From contig CAIQCK010000031.1 of NCBI GenBank assembly GCA_903870275.1, forward strand, positions 39,624-103,623: a stretch of DNA of 64,000 bases. The letters are read 5' to 3'. Below are positions 42,336-52,797 of this stretch, in pieces. The position numbers were made by a program, and so were the translations under genes. Origin of the DNA: an uncultured bacterium. Its GTDB lineage: Bacteria; Verrucomicrobiota; Verrucomicrobiia; CAIQCK01. Every line of letters begins with the position of its first letter. Position 1 is the first letter of the stretch. The notes under the pieces were generated by a model. The model searched no databases. It saw nothing but the letters and a program-made list of their open reading frames with translations, and was not told the DNA's origin.

Positions 42336-42866
42336 ATGAGCGCACATTTCCAATCATCGGGGCCGAGAAGCAATGCTTACAGCGAATCCAAGTTCACTAA
42401 TTGGACGGTCTATGACCCCTTTTTCGCCGAGGCTCGTTCTGCATATAAACGCTTCGATGACCGATTGGCTGCGCAGCCAGCGTTTCCCCGTGTCGTCGCG
42501 TTGCCCCCTCTGTCCCCCGATTTCATTCACCCCGTCAAACGCGGCGAGGTAGAGCATCGCCTACAGCGAATGCCATCCGAGCATCTCGCCGGCCTTCGTG
42601 CCGTCTTTCTGCTCTCTGGCACGCGCAAGCAGCAACGATCTTGGACCGGTTCGCTAGGTTGCTACGGCATCTACTGGCGAGCGTGCATCTTCCTCTGTGC
42701 TCATCCTTTCAAGCTTGGTAGCTACAACTTGGATTCCATCCGTGAGCTTTACCTCGACGGCGTTCTCGTTCACGAGATTGCGCATCACATAGATCGTTAC
42801 CGGCGAGCCGCTGATGACACCAAGGAGGGCTTCGCCCACGCATTCGTCCAACAACAAGGCTCCTAA
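42336..42866 (+). CDS. putative zincin-type metalloprotease domain protein
   Basis: 176 aa, soluble. Near the C-terminus it has VHEIAHHIDRYRR (about residues 146-158), a HExxH zinc site, and a Glu within DDTKEGFAHAF about 15 residues later that could be the third ligand. The rest of the sequence is not recognised; it looks like the 'zincin-like' proteins that share only this site. Base composition is lower in GC than in the surrounding genes, and REP pairs lie before and after the segment, so recent entry into the genome is plausible. Start is the ATG after the REP; no clear ribosome site. Confidence 0.6.
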   Translation: MSAHFQSSGPRSNAYSESKFTNWTVYDPFFAEARSAYKRFDDRLAAQPAFPRVVALPPLSPDFIHPVKRGEVEHRLQRMPSEHLAGLRAVFLLSGTRKQQRSWTGSLGCYGIYWRACIFLCAHPFKLGSYNLDSIRELYLDGVLVHEIAHHIDRYRRAADDTKEGFAHAFVQQQGS

Positions 42867-42900
42867 CTGCGGCGCTGCAAGACATGGCGTGCGAAAAAAT

Positions 42901-43365
42901 ATGAAGAAGGAAACCAAACAACGCATCGTTATCTTTTGCACCGGCATCCTGCTAGCTGAAGTGGGGGCGACAGCCGGATTGAGTTTGCCTGGGTTGGTGG
43001 AATGTATCCGTCTTTACGGCTGGCCGCCCATGAACCCGATTGCCGATGGTCCACAAGGGATTGGCATTCTCATTCGAGTTGTCGAGAAGTGTGCTACCAC
43101 GCGCGTTTGGTTTCTCATGTCACCGGCATTGCTGACGATGATAGCCTTTCATGTTGTGTGGCGCACTCCGCTCGCGATACATGTATTGATGACACTCTCG
43201 CTTTCGTTCTTTCTTGGTCTGATACCAACTTTTATCGAATTTACTATCGAAAGACTCACGGGGTGGGGAATTTTCCTGCTGTTGCTCAATAATGTAATCT
43301 CGCTAGGGGTCGTTGTTGCTGCTGAGTTGCTCATGAAGGATAGATTGCAGGCCAAATCTACTTGA
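42901..43365 (+). CDS. hypothetical membrane protein
   Basis: 154 aa, four hydrophobic segments (IVIFCTGILLAEVGATAGL; a loop; VWFLMSPALLTMIAFHVVW; AIHVLMTLSLSFFLGLIPTFI; GIFLLLLNNVISLGVVVAAELL). Starts with MKKETKQR, basic side in the cytoplasm. No family recognised. Low GC like the preceding gene (34-nt gap), so the two may have arrived together. A REP hairpin follows 23 nt after the stop. Confidence 0.65.
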   Translation: MKKETKQRIVIFCTGILLAEVGATAGLSLPGLVECIRLYGWPPMNPIADGPQGIGILIRVVEKCATTRVWFLMSPALLTMIAFHVVWRTPLAIHVLMTLSLSFFLGLIPTFIEFTIERLTGWGIFLLLLNNVISLGVVVAAELLMKDRLQAKST

Positions 43366-43388
43366 GCGGATGTTGATAATGAAAGAAT

Positions 43389-43413
43389 CCGGCGGTCAGA
43401 GACCGCCGCTACA
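43389..43413 (-). repeat. REP hairpin upstream of RAYT 2
   Basis: Minus-strand copy (loop AGA), with GTAG foot pointing toward RAYT 2. Its distance to the RAYT start (15 nt) matches the arrangement at RAYT 1, where REPs flank both ends. Confidence 0.9.
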
Positions 43414-43428
43414 AAATTGGATGCAGCC

Positions 43429-44016
43429 ATGGAACAATTGCCGCGCCTCCATCGCTTGAGCCAGCTCTACGTTCGATCACCGATTTATTTTATCACGGCT
43501 TGCACCGAAGCGCGCCGAGCGTTGCTCGCCGATGCTGTGACGCACGATGCCTTTCTCGTGTTTGCTCGTGCCGCTTATGATCACGGCGTTGCTGTCGGCC
43601 GCTACGTTCTTATGCCGGACCATCTCCATCTCTTTGCCGTATTCGCACCCGATGCGCCGACACTTTCAGACTGGATGAAGGCGCTCAAAAGCGCGCTGTC
43701 CAGACACTGGCGCGAGCGAGTTCGCAACGGCGATTTCTCTTTCTGTAGCGGCGGTCTCCGACCGCCGGTCTTCGATAATGAACATTTCGGCGGTCGGAGA
43801 CCGCCGCTACAGATCCCATCGCGCGTATTTTGGCAAAAAGGTTTCTTCGATCACGTCATTCGCTCGGCGGAATCGTATTCCGAAAAGTGGAGCTACGTGT
43901 TGGAGAATCCCGTGCGCAAGAAGCTCGTTGCGCGGACCGAAGATTGGCCTTATGCCGGCGAGGTGCATGTCTTGCAGCCGGAGGAACGGAAGGGGAACTG
44001 TAGCGGCGGTATCTGA
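43429..44016 (+). CDS. REP-associated tyrosine transposase (RAYT 2) with in-frame REP insertion
   Basis: 195 aa. Same opening (MEQLPRLHRLSQLYV) and HUH site (HLH at 65-67) as RAYT 1, and the same tyrosine region (ESYSEKWSYVLENP) and DWPYAGE end. Between the WRER and FWQKGFFDH blocks it has about 31 extra residues, which are the translation of an inverted REP pair (residues about 106-128) plus flanks. The frame stays open, so the protein could still be made, but the insert lies between the metal site and the nucleophile and may disturb folding. The stop codon lies inside the next REP (43999-44023), adding a short NCSGGI tail absent from RAYT 1. Confidence 0.9.
   Translation: MEQLPRLHRLSQLYVRSPIYFITACTEARRALLADAVTHDAFLVFARAAYDHGVAVGRYVLMPDHLHLFAVFAPDAPTLSDWMKALKSALSRHWRERVRNGDFSFCSGGLRPPVFDNEHFGGRRPPLQIPSRVFWQKGFFDHVIRSAESYSEKWSYVLENPVRKKLVARTEDWPYAGEVHVLQPEERKGNCSGGI
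43744..43811. repeat. inverted REP pair inside RAYT 2
   Basis: Plus copy 43744-43768 and minus copy 43787-43811, loops TCC/GGA (complementary), spacer 18 nt as in the pair at 7302-7369. The pair plus flanks accounts for a length gain of about 93 nt relative to RAYT 1, a multiple of three. Confidence 0.92.
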
Positions 44017-44063
44017 CCGCCGGTCATTGATGATAATTTCGGCGGTCGGAGACTGCCGCTACA
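43999..44063. repeat. inverted REP pair at the 3' end of RAYT 2
   Basis: Plus copy 43999-44023 (with a stem mismatch, GGTATCTGACC) and minus copy 44039-44063 (with GACTGCC instead of GACCGCC). The first one supplies the stop codon of RAYT 2. Confidence 0.88.
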
Positions 44064-44117
44064 GAACCAGAAGTTGCTTGGGATTTGGAATTCCGTCGCA
44101 ACATTTCGCGTCGCCGC

Positions 44118-44145
44118 TTGTCATCCCGCCTCATCCGCCTATACT
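44118..44145 (+). promoter_or_regulatory. promoter of dnaE
   Basis: TTGTCA (44118-44123) and TATACT (44140-44145) with a 16-bp spacer; ATG at 44155 lies 9 nt past the -10 box. No ribosome site in between. Confidence 0.55.
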
Positions 44146-44154
44146 CGGCGGCAC

Positions 44155-47100
44155 ATGAGTAGTCGCGCGGAATTTGTTCATCTACATCAACACACGGAGT
44201 TCAGCCTGCTGGACTCGGCTTGCGGCGTGGACGCGGTGCCGCACCGGGCGCACGAGCTGCACATGCCGGCGGTGGCGATCACCGATCATGGAAACATGTT
44301 CGGGGCGATTGATTTTTACAAGGCGGCGGAAAAGGCCGGGGTAAAGCCGATCATCGGATGCGAGTTGTATGTGGCGCCCGGCAGCCGGCACGACAAGCAG
44401 GCGATGAACGCGCGCGAGGCGGCCAACCATCTGGTCGTGCTGGCGCGTGACCAGGACGGTTACGCCAATCTGGTGAAGCTGGTGACGGCGGCGCATTTGG
44501 AGGGGTTTTACTACAAGCCGCGCGTGGACAAGGAGTTGCTGGCGCAGCACGCGAAGGGGTTGATCGCGCTGACGAGCTGTCTCAAGGGCGAGGTGCCGCA
44601 GAAGCTCGGCGAGGACCAGCCGAAGCAGGCGCGGGCGGCGGCGGAGCAGTTGCGGCAGATTTTCGAGCCGGGTTGTTTTTATCTGGAGTTGCAAGACCAC
44701 GGTCTGGAGCAGCAGCGGAAGGTGAACCGCAGCCTGCGGACGATGGCGAAGGAGCTGGGCCTGCCGCTGGTGGTGACGAACGACGTGCATTACATCAAGC
44801 CGGAGCATTCGCACGCGCACGACTGCCTGATCTGCATCGGCACGCAGACGACGCTGACGGACGAGCGGCGGATGCGTTATCCGAGCGACCAGTTCTTCAT
44901 GAAGTCGGCGGAGGAGATGGCGAAGGTGTTCGCCGAGGTGCCGGAGGCGTTGCAGAACACGCTGCGCATCGCCGAGCAGTGCAACCTGCGGATCGAGTTC
45001 GGCGGGAACATGTACCCGGTCTTCGAGCCGCCGGCGGGCGAAACGCGCGAGGGTCATCTGCGGCGGCTCTGCTACGAGGGCGTGAAGCGCCGCTACGATT
45101 TCGACGCGGCCGATCCGAAGACGCCGGAGCAGCACAAGATCATTCACCGGATGGAACTGGAGCTGAAGATCATCGAGAAGACCGGCTTCGTCAGCTACTT
45201 CCTGATCGTCGGCGACTTCGTGAGCTACGCCAAGCAGCGGCGCATTCCCGTCGGCTGCCGCGGCTCGGCGGCCGGTTCGCTGGTGACGTATCTGCTCGAT
45301 ATCAGCGCGGTGGACCCGTTGCGCTACGGGCTGCTGTTCGAGCGGTTCCTGAACCCGGAGCGCATCAGCCCGCCGGATATCGACATTGACCTCAGCGACG
45401 CGCGGCGCGGCGAGGTGATCGAATACGTCCGCAACAAATACGGCGAGACGAGCGTGGCGCAGATTGTGACGTTCGGCACGCTCGGCGCGAAATCGGTGGT
45501 GCGCGACGTGGCGCGCGTGATGGGCCTGCCCTACGGCGACGGCGACCGCGTGGCGCGGATGATTCCGCCCGATCTGGGCATGACGCTGCACAAGGCGTTG
45601 CAGGTGAGCGCGGAACTGAAGGAGGCCCACGAGAACGAGCCGCAGGTGCGCGAGATCGTCGAGGTGGCCGTGGTGCTCGAGGGCCTCGCGCGCAACAGCT
45701 CCACGCACGCCGCCGGCGTCGTCATCGGCGCGCAGCCGCTCAACGACGTCATCCCGCTCACGCGCGACCAAAACGGCCAGATCATCACGCAATTTTCGAT
45801 GGGGCCGCTGGGCGAGCTGGGGTTGTTGAAGATGGACTTTCTCGGCTTGCGCACGCTGACGGTGATTGCCGACGCCGTGCAGCGCATTCGCGAGGCGCGA
45901 GGCGTGGACCTGGACATCGAACGCCTGCCGCTGGACGACAAGCCGTCGTATGAGCTGCTCAACCGCGGCGACACTGTTGGCGTGTTCCAGCTTGAATCCA
46001 GCGGGATGCGCGACCTGTGCCGGAAGTTCGTCATCGAAAAACTCGAGCACATCATCGCCCTCATCGCGCTCTACCGTCCCGGCCCGATGGAGCTGATCCC
46101 GTCGTTCATCGCACGCAAGGCCGGCCGCGAGGAAATCCACTACGAGCATCCGCTGCTGGAGGACATCTGCCGCGAGACCTACGGCATTATGATCTACCAG
46201 GAGCAGGTCATGCAGGCGGCGCAGGCGCTCGCGGGCTACACGCTGGGCGGCGCGGATTTGTTGCGCCGCGCGATGAGCAAGAAGAAGGCCGAGGAGATGG
46301 CCAAGGAGCGGCAGAAGTTCGTCAAGGGCGCCGGCGAGATAAACAAGATCCCGAAGGCGAAGGCGGAGAGCATTTTCGATTTGCTCGACAAGTTCTCCGG
46401 CTACGGCTTCAACAAGTCCCACGCCGCCGCCTACGGCCTCATCGCCTACCAGACCGCCTACCTGAAGGCGAACTACCCGGTCGAGTTCATGGCCGCGCTG
46501 CTCTCCAGTGAAATCGGCAACCAGGACAAGCTCGTCGTGTTCACCGGCGAGGCGCGCGAGATGGGCATCGAGGTGTTGCCGCCCGACGTGAACAGCAGCC
46601 CGCTCAATTTCGGCGTCGCGCTGGGCGATAACGCCGCCGCGCCCGGCAAGCTGCGGTTTGGTCTCGCGGCAATCAAGGGCGTTGGCGAAATCGCCGTGCA
46701 GGCCATCATCGCCGGCCGCGAGAGCGGGCCGTTCCAAAACCTGTTCGATTTCTGCGAGCGCGTGGACACCCGCGCCTGCAATCGCAAGACCATCGAGGCC
46801 CTGGCGAAGTGCGGCGCGTTTGATTTCACCGGCCGGCCGCGGATGCAGGTCTTCAACGAAATCGAGCAGGCGCTCGGCCGCGCCGCCTCCGTGCAGCGCG
46901 ACAAGGCGCAGGGGCAGGTGTCGCTCTTTGGCTCGCTCGACGACGAAATTCCGGCGACGACGATCCAGCGCACGAAAACGGAAAAGTCCGAGGAGTGGCC
47001 GCAGAACCAATTGCTCGCGTTCGAGAAAGAACTGCTGGGCTTTTACCTCTCCGGCCATCCGCTGGCGCAATACGCGAAGTTGCTGGAGCGCTACGAGCTT

Positions 47101-47703
47101 CACTCGACGGAAAAGCTGCTCGAACTCGACGACCGCTCGCCGACGCGGCTCGGCGGGATCGTCGTGGACGTCGTGCAGCGACTCTCATCGAAGACGAACA
47201 AGCCGTGGGCCGCCATCACGGTGGAGGACCTCCACGGCACGGTCGAGGTGCTCTGTTTCAACGAAGCGTTCGACCAGGCACGGCCGCATTTCGAGACCGG
47301 CAAGGCCATCTACGTCATGGGCAACGTGGACAAGCGGGAGGAAAAACCCAAGATTTTCGGGCGGGAAATCATTCCGCTGGACGACGTGATGCGGCGTTAC
47401 ACGAAGCAGATGCATCTGCGCATGCACGTCGCGCGCACCAAGCCGGAACAGATCGAGAAGGTCCGCGACATCGTCAGCCGTCACCCCGGACGCGTGCCGC
47501 TGTTCCTCTGTTTCATCATGCCCGCCGGCGAACTTGTGTTTGCCGACACGAACGAGGGCTTTAAAGTGCTGCCGTCGGACGAGATGGTGAAGGAGATCGA
47601 AGCCGTGCTGGGGAAGGACACCGTGTATCTCAAGCCGGACACCTCCGTGCCCAAGCAGGAGAACGGCCGCGAACGCTGGCAGAAGCGCGCTGCGGGCGAC
47701 TAG
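44155..47703 (+). CDS. dnaE: DNA polymerase III subunit alpha
   Basis: 1182 aa, normal length for DnaE. The N-terminal PHP domain starts FVHLHQHTEFSLLDS, followed by ITDHGNMFGAIDFY and PIIGCELYV. The polymerase core shows GSAAGSLVTYLLDIS, the catalytic aspartates in PPDIDIDLSD, 'LLKMDFLGLRTL' (third Asp), RPGPMELIPSF, and YGIMIYQEQVMQ. FSGYGFNKSHAAAYGLIAYQTAYLKANYP precedes the beta-binding and OB-fold region near residues 985-1090. Replicative polymerase in the cytoplasm. The start MSSRAEFVHLHQHT was selected over an upstream in-frame ATG because it stands at leaderless distance from a promoter and immediately precedes the PHP strand. No other replication gene is adjacent. Confidence 0.97.
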   Translation: MSSRAEFVHLHQHTEFSLLDSACGVDAVPHRAHELHMPAVAITDHGNMFGAIDFYKAAEKAGVKPIIGCELYVAPGSRHDKQAMNAREAANHLVVLARDQDGYANLVKLVTAAHLEGFYYKPRVDKELLAQHAKGLIALTSCLKGEVPQKLGEDQPKQARAAAEQLRQIFEPGCFYLELQDHGLEQQRKVNRSLRTMAKELGLPLVVTNDVHYIKPEHSHAHDCLICIGTQTTLTDERRMRYPSDQFFMKSAEEMAKVFAEVPEALQNTLRIAEQCNLRIEFGGNMYPVFEPPAGETREGHLRRLCYEGVKRRYDFDAADPKTPEQHKIIHRMELELKIIEKTGFVSYFLIVGDFVSYAKQRRIPVGCRGSAAGSLVTYLLDISAVDPLRYGLLFERFLNPERISPPDIDIDLSDARRGEVIEYVRNKYGETSVAQIVTFGTLGAKSVVRDVARVMGLPYGDGDRVARMIPPDLGMTLHKALQVSAELKEAHENEPQVREIVEVAVVLEGLARNSSTHAAGVVIGAQPLNDVIPLTRDQNGQIITQFSMGPLGELGLLKMDFLGLRTLTVIADAVQRIREARGVDLDIERLPLDDKPSYELLNRGDTVGVFQLESSGMRDLCRKFVIEKLEHIIALIALYRPGPMELIPSFIARKAGREEIHYEHPLLEDICRETYGIMIYQEQVMQAAQALAGYTLGGADLLRRAMSKKKAEEMAKERQKFVKGAGEINKIPKAKAESIFDLLDKFSGYGFNKSHAAAYGLIAYQTAYLKANYPVEFMAALLSSEIGNQDKLVVFTGEAREMGIEVLPPDVNSSPLNFGVALGDNAAAPGKLRFGLAAIKGVGEIAVQAIIAGRESGPFQNLFDFCERVDTRACNRKTIEALAKCGAFDFTGRPRMQVFNEIEQALGRAASVQRDKAQGQVSLFGSLDDEIPATTIQRTKTEKSEEWPQNQLLAFEKELLGFYLSGHPLAQYAKLLERYELHSTEKLLELDDRSPTRLGGIVVDVVQRLSSKTNKPWAAITVEDLHGTVEVLCFNEAFDQARPHFETGKAIYVMGNVDKREEKPKIFGREIIPLDDVMRRYTKQMHLRMHVARTKPEQIEKVRDIVSRHPGRVPLFLCFIMPAGELVFADTNEGFKVLPSDEMVKEIEAVLGKDTVYLKPDTSVPKQENGRERWQKRAAGD

Positions 47704-47717
47704 CCGGGAAACGGCGC

Positions 47718-47801
47718 GTAGTCGCCGACGTAAGTCGGTGGCGCAAGGGGGTGGAAAGGTATCGGCTGACAGCGCGTCCGCCTCCTTGTCTCCGCGGCTA
47801 C
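47718..47801. repeat. diverged second-family REP inverted pair
   Basis: GTAGTCGCCGACGTAAGTCGG (47718-47738) and TCCGCCTCCTTG...CCGCGGCTAC (47777-47801) correspond to the two halves of the pair at 33307-33397. Lies 14 nt after dnaE and may act as its terminator. Confidence 0.65.
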
Positions 47802-48133
47802 GCCCTGTCGGCGTTAGATACAGCCTGTGAGACATCCCCACCGCGCTCGGAAATGACCCGCGACTAAAAACGGGAACACTTCTTGGCGTGCTTCGGGGAA
47901 AGCTGGCGAAGGATGCCCGCGACAAAAAAACCCGTCCGCTCAAAATGGCCATGCCACATGTTGCGGGCCAAGCCTTGCACGTGAGCCGCCACCCGTCCCC
48001 GCCGCGTATTGAGTGTTTCAGGCTTCACACTGGTTTAGACTAATGTAGCTGCGGAACTATTCAGCGTCCAAGACATCGTCGCTCGGATTCTGCCGCGAAT
48101 TGCGTTCCGCGTCTTTCGTTTCACGATGGTCCC
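47802..48133. other. intergenic stretch without recognised features
   Basis: About 330 bp between the REP pair and the convergent LysM gene. No open frame with a ribosome site, no repeat shared within the window and no clear hairpin with T-run. Contains a run of seven A followed by CCCG near 47925. Confidence 0.5.
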
Positions 48134-48808
48134 TCACGATTTCGGGATGAACAGCTTCTGGCCGATGAATACGGTGTCGTTCTTGAGATTGTTGGCTTTC
48201 TTGATGGCGTCCACCGTCGTGTTGTAGGCCTTGGCGATGGCGCTGAGCGTCTGGCCTTTTTCGACGACGTGCTCGTAGCCCTGCTCGGTGCCGCTGGTCG
48301 TTGGGGTGCCGGTGGCGCCGGTGGCACCGGGACTGGAGGTGACCCGCTTGCCCGTGGGCGTGCGCCCGGGAGGCGTGGCGGCGGCGCCCGACGAACTGGC
48401 GCGGCGCGAGATGCCGCTGGCGTTTGAGCCCAGCTTCTGAAGCTCGGCGGTGACCTGGCCGATGATGACCTCGGCATCGTGCTTGCGCGCGGCATCCACG
48501 GCGCTGATGCGCGAGTCGAGCCGCTGGATCTCCGTCGCGGCAACGCCGCCGCCGGCAGCGGCTGCGCCGACCTGCTGGCGGACGGAAGCGACCTCCTGCT
48601 GAAGGCGCTCGTAATTGACCTGCAACGCCTGCACATCGCCGGTGGCTTTGTTAACGCGCTCTTCGAGGACGCGCATGTCGGCGCGGAGCGTGGTGATGGC
48701 CGGGTCCTCGGTGGGGCCGCGGCGCTGGGTGTAACCGGTGGTCTGGCAGGCGATCAACGCGACGCTGAGGCCGGCGAAAATCAAAGCGGCGGTGCGATAA
48801 GGTTTCAT
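48134..48808 (-). CDS. lipoprotein with coiled coil and C-terminal LysM domain
   Basis: 224 aa. A lipoprotein signal ends LSVALIAC with lipobox LIAC, Cys at about residue 21. Then a coiled coil (about 40-115, heptads in [17 protein letters not shown] and [15 protein letters not shown]), a Ser/Gly/Pro-rich linker, and one LysM domain (about 180-224: [35 protein letters not shown]). It likely binds peptidoglycan and links it to a membrane. It follows ligA on the same strand after 77 nt of low-complexity DNA. Confidence 0.85.
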   Translation of the reverse strand: MKPYRTAALIFAGLSVALIACQTTGYTQRRGPTEDPAITTLRADMRVLEERVNKATGDVQALQVNYERLQQEVASVRQQVGAAAAGGGVAATEIQRLDSRISAVDAARKHDAEVIIGQVTAELQKLGSNASGISRRASSSGAAATPPGRTPTGKRVTSSPGATGATGTPTTSGTEQGYEHVVEKGQTLSAIAKAYNTTVDAIKKANNLKNDTVFIGQKLFIPKS

Positions 48809-48885
48809 GGGAGTGATGAGTGATCGGTGATTGGTGACTGGTGACTCGTGATTTGAGATTGGAGATTGGAGATTGGAGATGGCGG

Positions 48886-50913
<2,028 letters not shown>

Positions 50914-50988
50914 TCAAAGATATTCAGACGCGGGCCGTTGAAAAGCTCTTTCTGGATGCCCGGCGGCGGCTCTGCTAGCCTTGGAGCG

Positions 50989-52797
50989 GTGAAAACGAAT
51001 GCATTGGTCCTGGGCGTCGAGTCGGGCGGCACGAAAACGTCGGCAATTCTCGTGGACGGCGGTGGTCGCGTCGTCGCGCGCACCGACGCGGGCGCGTGCA
51101 ACCTGAAACTGCTGGACGACGCAGCGGTGGTTCGGGTCATGCGGCAGGTCAAACGCCAACTGCCGGCTGCGCCGGCGCGCATCGCGTGGTGCGGCGCAGG
51201 CATCCGCACGGAGCACGACCGGCGGCGCGCAATGAAACTGCTGGCGCGGGTGTGGCCGGGAATTCCGGCTCTCGCGGCGAGCGACAGGGAAAGCGGCTTG
51301 CTGGCCGGCTGCGGCGGCGCGGAAGGCATTCTGGTCATTGCCGGGACGGGCGCGAACACGTTCGGATGCAATGCGCGCGGCGAGACGCAGCGCGTGGGCG
51401 GACACGGCCATCTGCTGGGCGATGCCGGCAGCGGTTACGACGTGGCCCGCGGCGGATTGCGCGCCGTGTTTGCGGCGTGGGACCGCACGAAGCAGTGGCC
51501 GCCGCTGGGTGAGCGTTTTCTGCGGGCGATGGGGTTCAACAATCCGGAGCAACTGGTGGATTGGTCGGTCACGGCGGGGAAGGGCGGGGTGGCGGCGCTC
51601 GCGCCGGAAGTGTTTGCGGCGTGGAAGGCGAAGGATCGGCTCGCCGTCCGGGTCATTGCGGACGCGGCGCGTGAGTTGTCGGAGGACGCGGTGCTTGTGG
51701 CGCGCCGGCTCGGCTATCGCCGCAGCCAGGCGTTTCCGGTGTGCTTGAAGGGCGGATTGTTCGAGCGGCAGCCCGGCTACTTCAAGATGGTGGAAACGCA
51801 TATCCGCCGCGTTTTTCCGAGGGCCGTGGTGGCTTTGCCTCGATACGAAGGTGCTTGGGGTGCGGTGATGATGGTTCGGGATTCGGGATTCGGGGTTCGG
51901 GGTTCGGCAGAGAGTGTTTCCAACGCTGCGCCCCGCGACTCTGCGGCGTTGGCGATTGCGCTCACGGAGCAACGCAACCCACGAACGATGAAACTGGACC
52001 GGCTTGGCGTGCCGCAACTGGTGGAAACGATGATGGCGGAAGATGCACGCATTGTTCCGGCGATCCGAAAGCGAAAGCGCGAGATCGAACGCGCCGTCGA
52101 GTTGATCGTGCGCGCGTTCAAACGCGGTGGGCGGTTGTTCTACATTGGCGCGGGCACGAGCGGCCGGCTCGGCGTGCTCGACGCCAGCGAGTGTCCGCCG
52201 ACATTCTCCATAGATTCGGAGATGGTGCAGGGCATCATTGCCGGCGGTGTCGTGGCGCTGCAACGGTCGGTGGAGGCGGCGGAGGATGACGCAATGGCGG
52301 GTGCGGAGGCATTGAAGTTCCGTGGCGTGCGGCGCGGCGACGTGGTCGTGGGCATCGCGGCGAGCGGGCGGACGCCGTTTGTGCTGGGCGCGTTGGCGGC
52401 GGCGCGGCGGATCGGGGCGCGAACGGTGTTTTTGAATTTCAATCCAGCGGCCCGCTGGCCTCGCGAGCGGGGCGGTGCTCCGGACGTGACGATCTCGGTG
52501 GCCACTGGGCCGGAGGTGGTGACCGGCTCGACCCGATTGAAGGCGGGCACGGCGACGAAGCTGATTCTGAACATGTTCACGACGCTGGCGATGGTGCGGC
52601 TCGGCAAGGTCGTCGGCAACCTGATGGTGGACGTGGACCCGACGTGCGCCAAGCTGCTCGACCGCGCGACGCGCATCGTGAGCGCGCTGACGGGTGCGGA
52701 TTACGACGCGGCGCGGCGGCGGCTGGAGGCTGCGGGTTGGGTGGTGAAGGACGCGTTGCGGCCGGTCAGAGCGAGCCGCCGAACCAGCCGGTCATGA
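50989..52797 (+). CDS. BadF/BcrA-type sugar kinase fused to N-acetylmuramic acid 6-phosphate etherase (MurQ)
   Basis: 602 aa from a GTG. Residues 1-296 form an actin-fold kinase of the N-acetylglucosamine kinase/BadF family: VESGGTKTSA (9-18), a second phosphate loop VIAGTGANTFG (116-126), GGHGHLLGDAGSGY (137-150). Residues about 325-602 are MurQ: ALTEQRNP, YIGAGTSGRLGVLDASECPP (catalytic Glu in SECPP), VEAAEDDA, GIAASGRTPFVLGA, GTATKLILNMFTTLAMVRLG and NLMVDVDPTC. The linker (297-324) is partly encoded by a TTCGGG(G)-type microsatellite. Expected role: phosphorylate MurNAc (or GlcNAc) and split MurNAc 6-phosphate to GlcNAc 6-phosphate and lactate in cell-wall recycling; a single polypeptide would do two consecutive steps. 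The 3' end overlaps the convergent Yip1 gene by 32 nt. Confidence 0.88.
   Translation: MKTNALVLGVESGGTKTSAILVDGGGRVVARTDAGACNLKLLDDAAVVRVMRQVKRQLPAAPARIAWCGAGIRTEHDRRRAMKLLARVWPGIPALAASDRESGLLAGCGGAEGILVIAGTGANTFGCNARGETQRVGGHGHLLGDAGSGYDVARGGLRAVFAAWDRTKQWPPLGERFLRAMGFNNPEQLVDWSVTAGKGGVAALAPEVFAAWKAKDRLAVRVIADAARELSEDAVLVARRLGYRRSQAFPVCLKGGLFERQPGYFKMVETHIRRVFPRAVVALPRYEGAWGAVMMVRDSGFGVRGSAESVSNAAPRDSAALAIALTEQRNPRTMKLDRLGVPQLVETMMAEDARIVPAIRKRKREIERAVELIVRAFKRGGRLFYIGAGTSGRLGVLDASECPPTFSIDSEMVQGIIAGGVVALQRSVEAAEDDAMAGAEALKFRGVRRGDVVVGIAASGRTPFVLGALAAARRIGARTVFLNFNPAARWPRERGGAPDVTISVATGPEVVTGSTRLKAGTATKLILNMFTTLAMVRLGKVVGNLMVDVDPTCAKLLDRATRIVSALTGADYDAARRRLEAAGWVVKDALRPVRASRRTSRS

Noticed and set aside
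44182..47103. Long minus-strand open frame opposite dnaE
   Set aside because: Typical shadow frame of a GC-rich gene: Arg/His/Leu-rich, no motif, fully inside dnaE.
48820..48880. GATTGGAGATTGGAGATT-like low-complexity stretch as a regulatory array
   Set aside because: Looks like simple-sequence drift between ligA and the LysM gene; units are irregular and no phase is kept.
50989..52797. Split of the kinase-MurQ frame into two genes
   Set aside because: The frame is continuous through the linker, and no start codon with a ribosome site precedes the MurQ part.
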